Under the pieces are notes generated by a model. That model was not told the origin of the DNA and did no database searches. It was given only the letters and a program-made list of their open reading frames with translations. DNA of 64,000 nt from JALYUM01 sp036688685 (GTDB lineage Bacteria > Pseudomonadota > Gammaproteobacteria > Burkholderiales > Burkholderiaceae_D), in the NCBI RefSeq assembly GCF_036688685.1, contig NZ_JAQQPS010000013.1:62001-126000 (forward strand), written 5' to 3'. The position numbers and the translations under genes are program-made. Shown here piece by piece: positions 51,069-59,809 of this stretch; positions within the stretch are counted from its first letter, which is position 1; each line of letters opens with the position of its first letter.

Positions 51069-51290
51069 ATGAACAATCTGACATGGAGCGGCGTCGTTAT
51101 TGGGGGCTTGCTGATCGCGGGTTTCGGTTTTCTCTCGGTATCGCACCTGCCCGTCGACGGCGCCAATGCTGTACAAGCGCAAGATGTACTGTTCCTGATG
51201 TCGGGCGGCCTGATGACCAGCTTGCTGGGCGCTGCAGGCCTGCTCGGTTTGACGGGGCAACGCGCGAGCGTTGCGAAAAGAACAAAATAA
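51069..51290 (+). CDS. small two-helix membrane protein
   Basis: This 73-residue protein has two hydrophobic helices (residues 7-26 and 40-63) with a short polar loop and a basic tail (RASVAKRTK). AAGGGGAAGGA precedes the ATG. I do not recognise the family. It lies in a run of small envelope genes. Confidence 0.65.
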   Translation: MNNLTWSGVVIGGLLIAGFGFLSVSHLPVDGANAVQAQDVLFLMSGGLMTSLLGAAGLLGLTGQRASVAKRTK

Positions 51291-51390
51291 TTACCATGAA
51301 TGTACGGTATCGAACGGAGCGATCCGCGCGAAGCACCGATACTGACAACCACGGCGAATCTGTCGCCACTACCTCTACCAGGAGACTTCC

Positions 51391-51537
51391 ATGCTTTACA
51401 CTATCGCCGTCATTCTCGTCATTCTCTGGCTGCTCGGCCTGGTCACTTCGTACACCGTCGGTGGCTTCATTCACATCCTGCTCGTGGTCGCCGTGATCAT
51501 GATCCTGGTGCGCCTGATCAGCGGACGCGGTATCTAG
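51391..51537 (+). CDS. lmo0937 family small membrane protein
   Basis: This 48-residue protein (MLYTIAVILVILWLLGLVTS, then TVGGFIHILLVVAVIMILVRLISG) has two membrane helices and matches the widespread lmo0937 family, which is often stress-induced. CAGGAG lies 7 bases before the ATG. No molecular function is known. Confidence 0.88.
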   Translation: MLYTIAVILVILWLLGLVTSYTVGGFIHILLVVAVIMILVRLISGRGI

Positions 51538-51610
51538 TTACCCCGCGCAGGCGGGGGCCCATGGCGCGCAATCCATGCCTGCGCCCTGACACCCCCCACA
51601 CCGCAAATGG

Positions 51611-51637
51611 CGGCCCGACCTTGCAAGGTACGGGCCG
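51611..51637. terminator. hairpin after the lmo0937 family gene
   Basis: CGGCCCG and CGGGCCG arms enclose the palindrome ACCTTGCAAGGT with a one-base bulge. No T run follows. Confidence 0.5.
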
Positions 51638-51705
51638 TTATTACGTGCGCCGTACGGTTCGGCACATGTTAGGTACACTATGCTTTTATAGCCATACAGA
51701 ATGTT

Positions 51706-53823
51706 ATGCTCGCAACAATTGAACGTATCGACCCCGACAGCGACCGCATCGAACCACTGGTCGAACTGGTCGAATGCCTGCGCCAGCGGCGCCGCCAAAA
51801 ACGGCCGCAAGCGCGCCTGGCAGTCCGTACTCTCACACAGTTACTCAAAGGCAATCCCGGCCACGCCTGGGCCTTGCGCAGTTACCTGACCCGCCTGCTG
51901 GAAAAGCGCCGCCATACCAGCCTCTACAGCGATATCGGCATCCTCTCCAACGATGGCTTTTTTACCGAACTGAAACGCCGCATCGCCTACCGCGTGTTGC
52001 CGCCCGCGCTGGATGATCTGTACCTGTCCGACGCCCTCGAGCAAGTCCTGTATGACGAGAAGGACGTGAAATGGATCCGCGCGGTCCCGAATGCCGACTG
52101 GCTCGAACTATTCGACACCGTCGCCAACGCGCCCGAGCCGGACGACGCCAGCGACCGCCGCCATATTCCGGGCCGCGCCCGCTATACCGTGTTGCTGGGC
52201 ATGCTGGATGCAATCCGCACCCTGTCCTGCCGCGTCTGCGCGCTGGGGCTGGAACCGATCCTGGTGCACAGCTACAGTGAAATCGAAAATTTCGATTCTC
52301 CTTTCCTGATGCAGAACATCGAAGTCAATCTCTACCTCGATGAATACGCGCGTCAGCTGGAAAACGCGAATGCGCAGCCGGGCGACGCGCGCCACCTGCT
52401 GGTCATGCTGGAACAGTGCGACGACGTGGTTGCCAAGATCCGCAAGAATGCCCGCAGCATTGGCACCAGCATCGCCCTCACCTACGTGCTGGTGGCGCTG
52501 ACCCAAAGCATCGACCGCCTGCGCAAGCTGCTGTTCCTGGTCGATGCCAGCGGCGAATTGCCGAGCGCGCCGACGCTGGACCTGGAAACCGTGGCCATCA
52601 CCTCCACGCCGCCCACCGAGCCGACCATGTCGCTGCGCCGCGCCGGCGCCATTTCGCTGGCCCAGGAACTGGTGGAAGCGCACAACACCAAGTACCAGAT
52701 CGGCGGCCTGTTCCGTTCGAATATAGACTTGCTTGCGCGCAATGTCACCGAGAATGCCAGCCGCACCGGCGAGCACTACATCGCCGAGACGCGTGGCGAG
52801 CTGCGCCACATGTTCGCCTCCTCCGCCGGCGCCGGCGTGATCGTCGGCTTCATGGCGATGCTGAAGATTTTCGCATCCTACCTGAAAGCGCCGCCCCTGG
52901 TCGAAGCGTTCCTGTTCAGCATGAATTATTCGCTCGGTTTCATGCTGGTGCACTTGCTGCATTTCACGATCGCCACCAAGCAGCCGGCCATGACAGCCTC
53001 GCGCATCGCCGCCGGCCTGCACAGCAAGGACGGCAAGGGCATCGACCTCGACACCACCGCTGCGCTGATCAATAAAGTGTTCCGTACCCAGATCATGGCC
53101 GTGCTGGGCAACCTGGCCACCGCCATCCCGACCGCCTACCTGATTGCATTGAGTTATTTCCAGATCACCGGGCGCCACCTGGTCAATCCGGACAAGGCGG
53201 CCCATTTGCTGTCCGACATCGACCCGTTCCACACGCCCGCGCTGGCGTATGCGGCCGTGGCCGGCGTCTGGCTGTTCGTGGCCGGCCTGATCTCCGGCTA
53301 CTACGACAACAAGGCGCTCTACACGCGCATGGGCCAGCGCGTACGCCAGTTGCGCACCCTGCAGCGCCTGCTGGGTCCGGCCCGCCTGGCACGGCTGGGT
53401 AACTACATCGAGGACAACCTCGGCGGCTTGATGGGTAATTTCTGGTTCGGTATCCTGCTGGGCGTGACCCCGACCGTCGGCTTTTTGCTCGGCTTGCCAC
53501 TCGACATCCGCCACGTGACCTTCTCGTCAGCCAACTTCGCCACGGCCTTCGTGGCAATGGACCAGCAGATGAGCTGGACGCTGGCCGCCACATCGCTGTC
53601 CGGCGTGCTGCTGATCGGCGCGGTGAATCTGATCGTCAGTTTCGGGCTGGCGCTGTGGGTGGCGCTGCGTGCCCGCAAGATCCGGTTTAATCACAGCTTG
53701 CGCTTGCTGAGAGCGCTAGGTAAACGTTTCATTCACGCCCCGATCGATTTTTTCATCGGGCCCAAATCCGCCGCGGCACTCGAACAGGAAGCCGCAGCAC
53801 GCGCCAACAAGTGGACACTATGA
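51706..53823 (+). CDS. PF10136-type membrane protein annotated as site-specific recombinase
   Basis: This 705-residue protein matches proteins labelled site-specific recombinase (Gcr family). It shows no serine- or tyrosine-recombinase active site. Instead a soluble helical N-terminal half (about 340 residues) is followed by about six membrane helices (for example AGAGVIVGFMAMLKIFASYL and NFWFGILLGVTPTVGFLLGL). A membrane role is therefore more likely than recombination. Its stop overlaps the start of a phospholipase D-like lipoprotein in an ATGA, which suggests joint action on envelope lipids; that is inference. Confidence 0.85.
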   Translation: MLATIERIDPDSDRIEPLVELVECLRQRRRQKRPQARLAVRTLTQLLKGNPGHAWALRSYLTRLLEKRRHTSLYSDIGILSNDGFFTELKRRIAYRVLPPALDDLYLSDALEQVLYDEKDVKWIRAVPNADWLELFDTVANAPEPDDASDRRHIPGRARYTVLLGMLDAIRTLSCRVCALGLEPILVHSYSEIENFDSPFLMQNIEVNLYLDEYARQLENANAQPGDARHLLVMLEQCDDVVAKIRKNARSIGTSIALTYVLVALTQSIDRLRKLLFLVDASGELPSAPTLDLETVAITSTPPTEPTMSLRRAGAISLAQELVEAHNTKYQIGGLFRSNIDLLARNVTENASRTGEHYIAETRGELRHMFASSAGAGVIVGFMAMLKIFASYLKAPPLVEAFLFSMNYSLGFMLVHLLHFTIATKQPAMTASRIAAGLHSKDGKGIDLDTTAALINKVFRTQIMAVLGNLATAIPTAYLIALSYFQITGRHLVNPDKAAHLLSDIDPFHTPALAYAAVAGVWLFVAGLISGYYDNKALYTRMGQRVRQLRTLQRLLGPARLARLGNYIEDNLGGLMGNFWFGILLGVTPTVGFLLGLPLDIRHVTFSSANFATAFVAMDQQMSWTLAATSLSGVLLIGAVNLIVSFGLALWVALRARKIRFNHSLRLLRALGKRFIHAPIDFFIGPKSAAALEQEAAARANKWTL

Positions 53824-55208
53824 ACAAAACCCTCGCTGTGCTGCTGGTTTGCTTCGCCATGACTGCCTGCCGCACCTTGCCGCACAGCGACAGTTTTACG
53901 GAGGGCGTCACCAACAATACCAGCCGGGGCATGCCGACCATTGCCAACGCGAATGGCAAGCTCGCGCACGGCCAGGCCTCGGCACTGGTGGCCAGGCGCT
54001 GGGCCAAGGCGTCGCCCGACCTGAAGGCGCTGGCCGTTCTGGAAGAGCAAGCCACCAGCGTGCCCCTGTTTGCCGGCAACAAGGTTACCCTGCTGTTCGA
54101 CGGCCCGGCCACGATGAAGGAAATGCTGGCCGCCGTGCGCGGCGCCACCACGTCGATCAACCTGGAAACCTATATTTTCGACCAGGACCCGATCGGCCTG
54201 GAATTTGCCGACCTGCTGATCGAAAAACAGCAGCAAGGCGTGACCGTCAACGTGCTCTACGACGCGGTCGGCACGCTGACCGTGCCGCAGGCGTTTTTTG
54301 AGCGCATGCGTGCGGCCGGTGTGCACCTGGTGGCCTTCAACCCGGTCAACCCGGGCGCGCGCAAGGGCAAGTGGGAAATCAACAACCGCGACCACCGTAA
54401 ACTCATGGTCGTCGATGGCAAGACCGCATTCACCGGCGGCATCAACATCAGCAGCACCTACGCCAACAGTTCCTTCTTCCGGTCGAAACAGCGCCCGGCG
54501 CAGGACGCCGATAGCAGCAAGGTCGGCTGGCGCGATACGCACGTCAAAATCGAGGGTCCGGCGGTGTCCGCGCTGCAATGGAGTTTCGTGAACAACTGGG
54601 TACGCCAGGATGCCGGCGACTTGCCGGAGCGCGATTATTTCCCGACCCTGTACGCGGCCGGCGACAAGCTGGTGCGCGTACTGGCGTCCGACCCGGGCGC
54701 CGGCTTCGAAATCTACAAGTCGCTGCTGCTGGCGATCAATGAATCGAAAAAATCGATCCACCTCACGGCCGCCTATTTCGTGCCGGACCAGCAGACCGTC
54801 GATGCGCTGGCCGCGGCGGCCCGGCGCGGCGTCGATGTGAAGCTGGTGCTGCCGGGCGTGTCCGACCACGGCCTGGTGTTTCACGCGGGGCGCAATTTCT
54901 ACGAGCCGCTGCTGGCGGCGGGCGTCAAGATTTACCAATTGCAGGTGGCGGTACTGCACGCCAAGACAGCCGTGATCGACGGCGCCTGGTCGACCATCGG
55001 CTCGGCCAATATCGACCGCCGCAGCTTCCTGCACAATTATGAATTGAACGTGGTCGTGGTCGATCCGGGTTTCGGGGCCGACATGGAAAGCGCCTTCAAC
55101 GAGGACTTGCGCGATTCGAAAGAGATCACGCTCGAGGCATGGCGCCAGCGGCCGTGGTCGGACCGCATCAAGGAACTGGCGGCGCGGCTGACGGAGTACT
55201 GGATTTAG
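53820..55208 (+). CDS. phospholipase D / cardiolipin synthase-like lipoprotein
   Basis: This 462-residue protein has a lipobox-like MTAC (Cys17) and two HKD catalytic motifs: DHRKLMVVDGKTAFTGG and LHAKTAVIDGAWSTIGSANID-type. Each has the His, Lys and Asp plus downstream Gly/Ser/Asn. The PLD fold could transfer phosphatidyl groups (cardiolipin synthesis) or hydrolyse phospholipids. The ATG at 53820 is coupled to the preceding gene. The lipidated N-terminus, in place of the usual two membrane helices of ClsA, is notable. Confidence 0.92.
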   Translation: MNKTLAVLLVCFAMTACRTLPHSDSFTEGVTNNTSRGMPTIANANGKLAHGQASALVARRWAKASPDLKALAVLEEQATSVPLFAGNKVTLLFDGPATMKEMLAAVRGATTSINLETYIFDQDPIGLEFADLLIEKQQQGVTVNVLYDAVGTLTVPQAFFERMRAAGVHLVAFNPVNPGARKGKWEINNRDHRKLMVVDGKTAFTGGINISSTYANSSFFRSKQRPAQDADSSKVGWRDTHVKIEGPAVSALQWSFVNNWVRQDAGDLPERDYFPTLYAAGDKLVRVLASDPGAGFEIYKSLLLAINESKKSIHLTAAYFVPDQQTVDALAAAARRGVDVKLVLPGVSDHGLVFHAGRNFYEPLLAAGVKIYQLQVAVLHAKTAVIDGAWSTIGSANIDRRSFLHNYELNVVVVDPGFGADMESAFNEDLRDSKEITLEAWRQRPWSDRIKELAARLTEYWI

Positions 55209-55326
55209 TCTTGAACTTGTCCATTTAAGCCGTTTTTGAGAATGCAGCGCGGCTTACATAAGGTAGAGCTCGTGTCTGAATGGCAGACCTGGCTCCAGGT
55301 CGCTCGCAAAAAACCAAAGAATATAT

Positions 55327-56586
55327 TCAGACGCCACCTTGAGCAAGCCGCCGCCCCAGCGCGGTAGTCTTTGGTGTAAGCATCAAAGCAGTTGATAACA
55401 AAAACACGATCGCCGAGAGCAGGAACGCAAATTCAAGAGAATAAGTGTGCGCGGCGTAGGTCGCGATCAAGATGCCAGCCATTGCCCCAACCTGAAGAAA
55501 GACAGCGCGTAACGACAGCATTGCGGTCCGCTCTGTTTCACGCACCTGGTTATGAAACAGCGTCATGACAGGCGACGAAGACAGCGCTGCAATAAGGAAG
55601 ATACAAAGGAATGCGAGGACGAAAGAAATGATATCGGTCAGGAAGTAAAGTGTCGAGAAGGCAGCCGCCAGCGCGATCCGGACAAAGATCATGACATTGT
55701 TGTAGTTGTTTCCGAACGCACGGCACAGACGTGGCGACAACAGCTGCCCTATCATGCTGACCAGCTTCGATCCTGCGTAGACTGCGCCGAACAACCATTG
55801 CCCACCCTCGAAGTTAACCAGATTCGATAATTTAATCTTCCAGAATTTCTCGAAGCTCATGAACGCGAGGGCACTGATGCTGCTCGACAGCAGCAGCAGA
55901 CTGAGCACGGAATTATTCATACATGTCGACAGGATAGAACCGCGTTCACGGCCGAACAGAACGCTACCGATCTTGTCACGCCGCACGTTTGCGTCCGATG
56001 GGATCATGATGGTCACGGCTAGCATATGCAGAGGGATCAGCAATGCTGCGACAAGATAGTTAATCTCAAAACGATGACTGGCCAGAGCACCCATATAAAA
56101 ATATGCCAGCACACTGGAAATGAATGCTCCTGCGAACACGCCACCCATCTGGTATCCACCGGCCACAGCCGATGATTGCTGGACTGCTTTCGGATCGCGG
56201 CTGTAGGTTTCGATCGTATCAACAAACAGCGCATCAAGCGTACCCGACGCCATGGCTGCGCTTAGGCCGGCAATGGCCATGAGCGCCAGCAACACGGAAA
56301 ACGCATCAAACAGCAGCAATCCGATGCAAAACACAAACATGAATAGTTCGCCCAGGAGGAAGACGCGCTTTCTGCCGTAGCGGTCGGCCAGTATGCCGAA
56401 CGGAATGTTGAAAATTGCGGTTACCAGTGCAGTGACAAAGACCATCATACCGATGTGCAGGCTGTCGTAGCCCTTCTCCTTCAGTACAACATACATCACG
56501 GGGGCGAGCAGGCCGGTGATCACACCGCCAAACCCGCCAAGGCCGGCGTAGCGGCGCACGAATTTCTTTAAGGTTTGTTCGCTCAT
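55327..56586 (-). CDS. MFS transporter
   Basis: This 419-residue protein has about 12 membrane helices and MFS motif A (GILADRYGRKRVFLLGE) between helices 2 and 3. The substrate is unknown. Its base composition is visibly less GC-rich than that of its neighbours, with frequent A/T third positions, which suggests recent transfer. A short coding-like fragment without a start lies just upstream. No regulator is adjacent. Confidence 0.9.
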   Translation of the reverse strand: MSEQTLKKFVRRYAGLGGFGGVITGLLAPVMYVVLKEKGYDSLHIGMMVFVTALVTAIFNIPFGILADRYGRKRVFLLGELFMFVFCIGLLLFDAFSVLLALMAIAGLSAAMASGTLDALFVDTIETYSRDPKAVQQSSAVAGGYQMGGVFAGAFISSVLAYFYMGALASHRFEINYLVAALLIPLHMLAVTIMIPSDANVRRDKIGSVLFGRERGSILSTCMNNSVLSLLLLSSSISALAFMSFEKFWKIKLSNLVNFEGGQWLFGAVYAGSKLVSMIGQLLSPRLCRAFGNNYNNVMIFVRIALAAAFSTLYFLTDIISFVLAFLCIFLIAALSSSPVMTLFHNQVRETERTAMLSLRAVFLQVGAMAGILIATYAAHTYSLEFAFLLSAIVFLLSTALMLTPKTTALGRRLAQGGV

Positions 56587-56654
56587 TTCCTGTGGCGATG
56601 CGTTTTTCCGCGCAGCGCCGCGCCTTCCGGTAAAAGTTAAATTGAGCGATAGTT

Positions 56655-56783
56655 TCAGATGTCGAAGCCAATGTCACGTGCCAACACGGCGTTGGGAGCG
56701 CCAGCCACCACCACACCATCGTACGCCTTGTCATCCAGGTATTGAATGGCCTCGCCCCCCGACGGATTAAATTCCGGCCGCCA
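56655..56783 (-). pseudogene. possible C-terminal fragment of an unrecognised gene
   Basis: On the minus strand, between the metallophosphoesterase end and the MFS gene, an open stretch without a start reads EFNPSGGEAIQYLDDKAYDG and then VVVAGAPNAVLARDIGFDI before a stop. Its residue pattern looks protein-like, as though the front of a gene had been replaced. I do not recognise the family. Confidence 0.35.
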
Positions 56784-57603
56784 TCAAGCCATCGTTGTGT
56801 GCGGCCCAGATATTCCCGCAGCGCAGGAATTTTTCGGTGCTGACCAGCGAATACGCCTTGCCGATCACATCCCAGCCGTAGCGGTCCACTTCCACCTTGT
56901 CGGCATCGATGCGCACCACATTGAAGGAATTGGTTTCACCGCGCCCGCGCGTGGACGTGGCCGTGCCGGCCTGGATGACCAGCGCCGCATATTCGCTCAT
57001 GGCGTAGCGATCGGACGTATTGCCCGAATGACTGGCGTGCAGGTGCCCTGCCATCAGCACGTCGACGCCGCTCTCGGCGAACACCTGCATGGCCATCGGT
57101 GCGCGGTCGACCAGGTCGTCGTCGTCAAAGCCTTGCGGCAAATCGAAGGGGTGGTGGGTGACGATGATGCGCGTGAGTGCCTTCGGCAAGCCGGCCAGGT
57201 GCTTCCTGATCTGCTCGACCTGCTCTTCGTTCACGCGCCCGTCCTTGAAGGTCAGCGAGCGCGCCGTGTTCACGCCCAGCACGGCAATTTCGTTGTCGAT
57301 GAACACCGGAGAGAGGTCGTCGGTGATGTAGCGGCGGTAACGGTCGAGCGGCGCCAGGAAGCGCCGCAGCACGTTGTAGAGCGAGATATCGTGGTTGCCC
57401 GGTACCACGATTTGCGGACCCGGCAGGCTGTCGAGAAAGGCCCGCGCTTCTTCGAATTCTTCGCTTTTGGCGCGCTGGGTCAGGTCGCCGGACACCACCA
57501 CGACGTCGGGCGCCACCTGGTGCACCAGCACCCGCAGCGGTTCGAGCAATTCAGGGTCGACGCGGCCGAAATGGAGGTCGGAGAGATGAACCAGGGTACG
57601 CAT
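56767..57603 (-). CDS. metallophosphoesterase (CpdA-like)
   Basis: This 278-residue calcineurin-like enzyme has the metal-binding motifs HLSDLHFG, VVSGDLTQR, PGNHD, VTHHPF and MAGHLH in order. Relatives include cAMP phosphodiesterase CpdA, so nucleotide hydrolysis is possible but not proven. It lies 14 bases downstream of the lipid kinase gene on the same strand and likely shares its transcript. Confidence 0.92.
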   Translation of the reverse strand: MRTLVHLSDLHFGRVDPELLEPLRVLVHQVAPDVVVVSGDLTQRAKSEEFEEARAFLDSLPGPQIVVPGNHDISLYNVLRRFLAPLDRYRRYITDDLSPVFIDNEIAVLGVNTARSLTFKDGRVNEEQVEQIRKHLAGLPKALTRIIVTHHPFDLPQGFDDDDLVDRAPMAMQVFAESGVDVLMAGHLHASHSGNTSDRYAMSEYAALVIQAGTATSTRGRGETNSFNVVRIDADKVEVDRYGWDVIGKAYSLVSTEKFLRCGNIWAAHNDGLMAAGI

Positions 57604-57617
57604 CTTGGTGTTCCTTA

Positions 57618-58526
57618 TTATGCTGATTGCGGGACCATCACGGTCAGGGCGCCCGGGCGGATCCGGTAACGCAAGGGGGTCGCCATTTTTTCAACTTCGC
57701 CGTCGAACGCCACGTGCAGGTGCTTGTGGCGCGTCTCGATCGTCATCTCTTGCGCCAGCAGGACGTCGAAATCGCGCTCTTCCTTCAGGCCACCGATGAG
57801 CGCGCGGATGGCAAAGCGCAGCAGGCCCAGGCGACCCGGGCGCTGCGCCACGTACAGCGACAAGGTGCCGCCGTCGAGGCGGCTGCGCGCGCCGATGGCC
57901 AGCCCTTCCATGGTGTATTCGTTGTTGCCGATGAAAACGAAGGGCGTGCGCCGCGCCAGGCGCGTGTCGTCGGCCTGCATCCGCACCGACAGGAAAGGAT
58001 AGCGCCGCAATGCCGCCACTGTCGCCCACAGCGCCGCCAGCCACTTGCCGCGCCCGAGCCGGCTTTGCTGCTTTTCGCGGTCGCGCACAATGTCGGGATA
58101 CAGGCCGAGGCTGGAATTATTCAGGAACACCTGTTCATTGACGACGCCGACATCCACCTGTTTCGGCATGCCCGTGGCAATCGTGCGCACGGCGCCGTCC
58201 AGGTCGAGTGGAATGCCGAGGTCCTTGGCGAAATGGTTCAGCGTACCCATCGGCAGCACGCCATAGGGAATGCCGCTACCGACCAGCTGCGCCGCCACCG
58301 CATTCTGGGTGCCGTCGCCGCCCCCGCCGGCCACCATCGGCACGCTCCCGGCCACCGCCGCGCGGGCAGCAGCGATCATGTCCTTGCCATCCCTGGCCAG
58401 GACAATCGTCGCCTGCATGCCGTGGGCGGCGAATTTCGCACGCAGGTCTTGGGCCATGGCGTCGTCATGGCCGGCGCCGGCGTGGCCGTTGATGATGACA
58501 GTAATGTGCTTCAGGATATTCTCCAT
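57618..58526 (-). CDS. diacylglycerol/lipid kinase (YegS/DgkB-like)
   Basis: This 302-residue protein has the DAGK catalytic motif VAGGGGDGTQNAVA near residue 75 and the later LPMGTLNHFAKDLGIP, typical of YegS/BmrU lipid kinases. It phosphorylates diacylglycerol-like lipids with ATP at the membrane. Its start overlaps the PAP2 phosphatase end by 16 bases. A lipid kinase next to a lipid phosphatase suggests joint control of phosphatidate or undecaprenyl phosphate pools. Confidence 0.92.
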   Translation of the reverse strand: MENILKHITVIINGHAGAGHDDAMAQDLRAKFAAHGMQATIVLARDGKDMIAAARAAVAGSVPMVAGGGGDGTQNAVAAQLVGSGIPYGVLPMGTLNHFAKDLGIPLDLDGAVRTIATGMPKQVDVGVVNEQVFLNNSSLGLYPDIVRDREKQQSRLGRGKWLAALWATVAALRRYPFLSVRMQADDTRLARRTPFVFIGNNEYTMEGLAIGARSRLDGGTLSLYVAQRPGRLGLLRFAIRALIGGLKEERDFDVLLAQEMTIETRHKHLHVAFDGEVEKMATPLRYRIRPGALTVMVPQSA

Positions 58527-59242
58527 AAAGGTAAGCCACGCGCTTCGCGCCGGCGGCGCAAGTTTGAAACGGCAGTGATGCAGATGGCCAGCCACGCCAG
58601 GCCCTCGGCGACGCCGGCCAGCACATCGGTCAAATAATGCGCGCCCAGGTAAAGGCGCGAACAACAGACGGCGGACACGATCAGGGCGGCGCCGGCGCCG
58701 ATGGCAAAGCGCTTGCCGCCAGATTCCACATGACGCACCAGCAGGCAGACCAGGAAACCGTAGAACAAGGTGGCCCCTGACGCATGGCCGCTGGGAAAGC
58801 TGTAGGTATGCAGCGTGACCAGCGGCTGCTCGAACACCGGCCGGGCGCGCTCGAAGGCGAGCTTCATCAGGCCATTTACGACCATGCCGCCCGGCACCGT
58901 GCAGACCAGCGCCAGCAGCCAGTAGTCAAGCCGGCGGCGCAGCAAAGCGTACCCCAGGATTGCCGTCATCGCCAACACGCCCGCCACGCTGTTCCAGTGG
59001 GTGAACAGCAGCGTGAGCCGGGTTACGCCTGGCGTCGCGCGCGCATGAAACCACTGGGCCAGACGCAGGTCGAGCAAGGTGATGGGGCCGTTTGCTGCGA
59101 CCTGGCCGGCGATCAGGCCGAACACCCAGGCTGCCGCCACCAGCGCCGCCACGCCCATGGTCAGGTACAGGCCGGCGGCGCCTTCGGGCGAAAAGCGGGC
59201 GGCGGCGAAGCGGCGCAGGCGGGAAGGTGATGATGCATTCAT
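58511..59242 (-). CDS. PAP2 family lipid phosphatase
   Basis: This 243-residue membrane protein has the three PAP2 motifs: KLAFERARP, SFPSGHASG and SRLYLGAHYLTD. About six membrane helices surround them. It dephosphorylates phosphatidic acid or undecaprenyl pyrophosphate on the outer face of the inner membrane. The start is uncertain (ATGs at 59242, 59254 and 59281, none with a clear ribosome site). It is followed by an overlapping lipid kinase gene. Confidence 0.9.
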   Translation of the reverse strand: MNASSPSRLRRFAAARFSPEGAAGLYLTMGVAALVAAAWVFGLIAGQVAANGPITLLDLRLAQWFHARATPGVTRLTLLFTHWNSVAGVLAMTAILGYALLRRRLDYWLLALVCTVPGGMVVNGLMKLAFERARPVFEQPLVTLHTYSFPSGHASGATLFYGFLVCLLVRHVESGGKRFAIGAGAALIVSAVCCSRLYLGAHYLTDVLAGVAEGLAWLAICITAVSNLRRRREARGLPLWRIS

Positions 59243-59380
59243 TTTGTTGATCATACGGCAAGTAGCAAAAAAACCACGCACAGCAAAAAATACTGTTCAT
59301 CCATACAGTAACTGTGGATTTATACAGTGGTTGTGTTATTCTGGAATCTCTCGACAAACACAACTTCTACAGGAACCGTC

Positions 59381-59593
59381 ATGGCCACTCTGAACAGCGC
59401 ATTTGGTATCGAACACGCCCCAGCCCCTTTCATGCTGCGTCTCGGCCGTCGCGAACTGGTGGTCACGCGCGACTTCCGCAAGCGCTTCTATGCGGTTAAC
59501 CCGATCCTCGAATGCGATACGGGCGTCGACGCGGGCCACCTCGAAATCCTGGTGTTCAAGCGCTGGTTGCTGGTGCTGTCGAAGGCAAAGTAA
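59381..59593 (+). CDS. small uncharacterised protein
   Basis: This 70-residue protein (MATLNSAFGIEHAPAPFMLR...) has mixed charge, no signal peptide and one hydrophobic C-terminal patch (LEILVFKRWLLVLSKAK). AGGAACC precedes the ATG at 59381. AT-rich DNA upstream (59260-59380) is a likely promoter region shared with the divergent PAP2 gene. I do not recognise it. Confidence 0.65.
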   Translation: MATLNSAFGIEHAPAPFMLRLGRRELVVTRDFRKRFYAVNPILECDTGVDAGHLEILVFKRWLLVLSKAK

Positions 59594-59809
59594 ATACGGC
59601 ACGCTGGTAATTCGCGATGCTTGACCGTATTATGCCAAGTACATGTTAAACCCATGTCAATTGCATGCCGGCCAGCATTAACCGCATACCCTTATCTGAA
59701 TTGATTCGTTCGCTTTCCCAGGGCCGGCCCCTTAGCGTAGCGCATTCCGTGTAGCGTGCTTCCTGGCGCTGGGCGGGTGCGTATGCGCCGTCCTTCTGAA
59801 AGAGACTGC

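Noticed and set aside
51706..53823. Treating the so-called site-specific recombinase as a mobile element
   Set aside because: No recombinase active site, attachment site or flanking repeat is seen; the protein is a multi-pass membrane protein.
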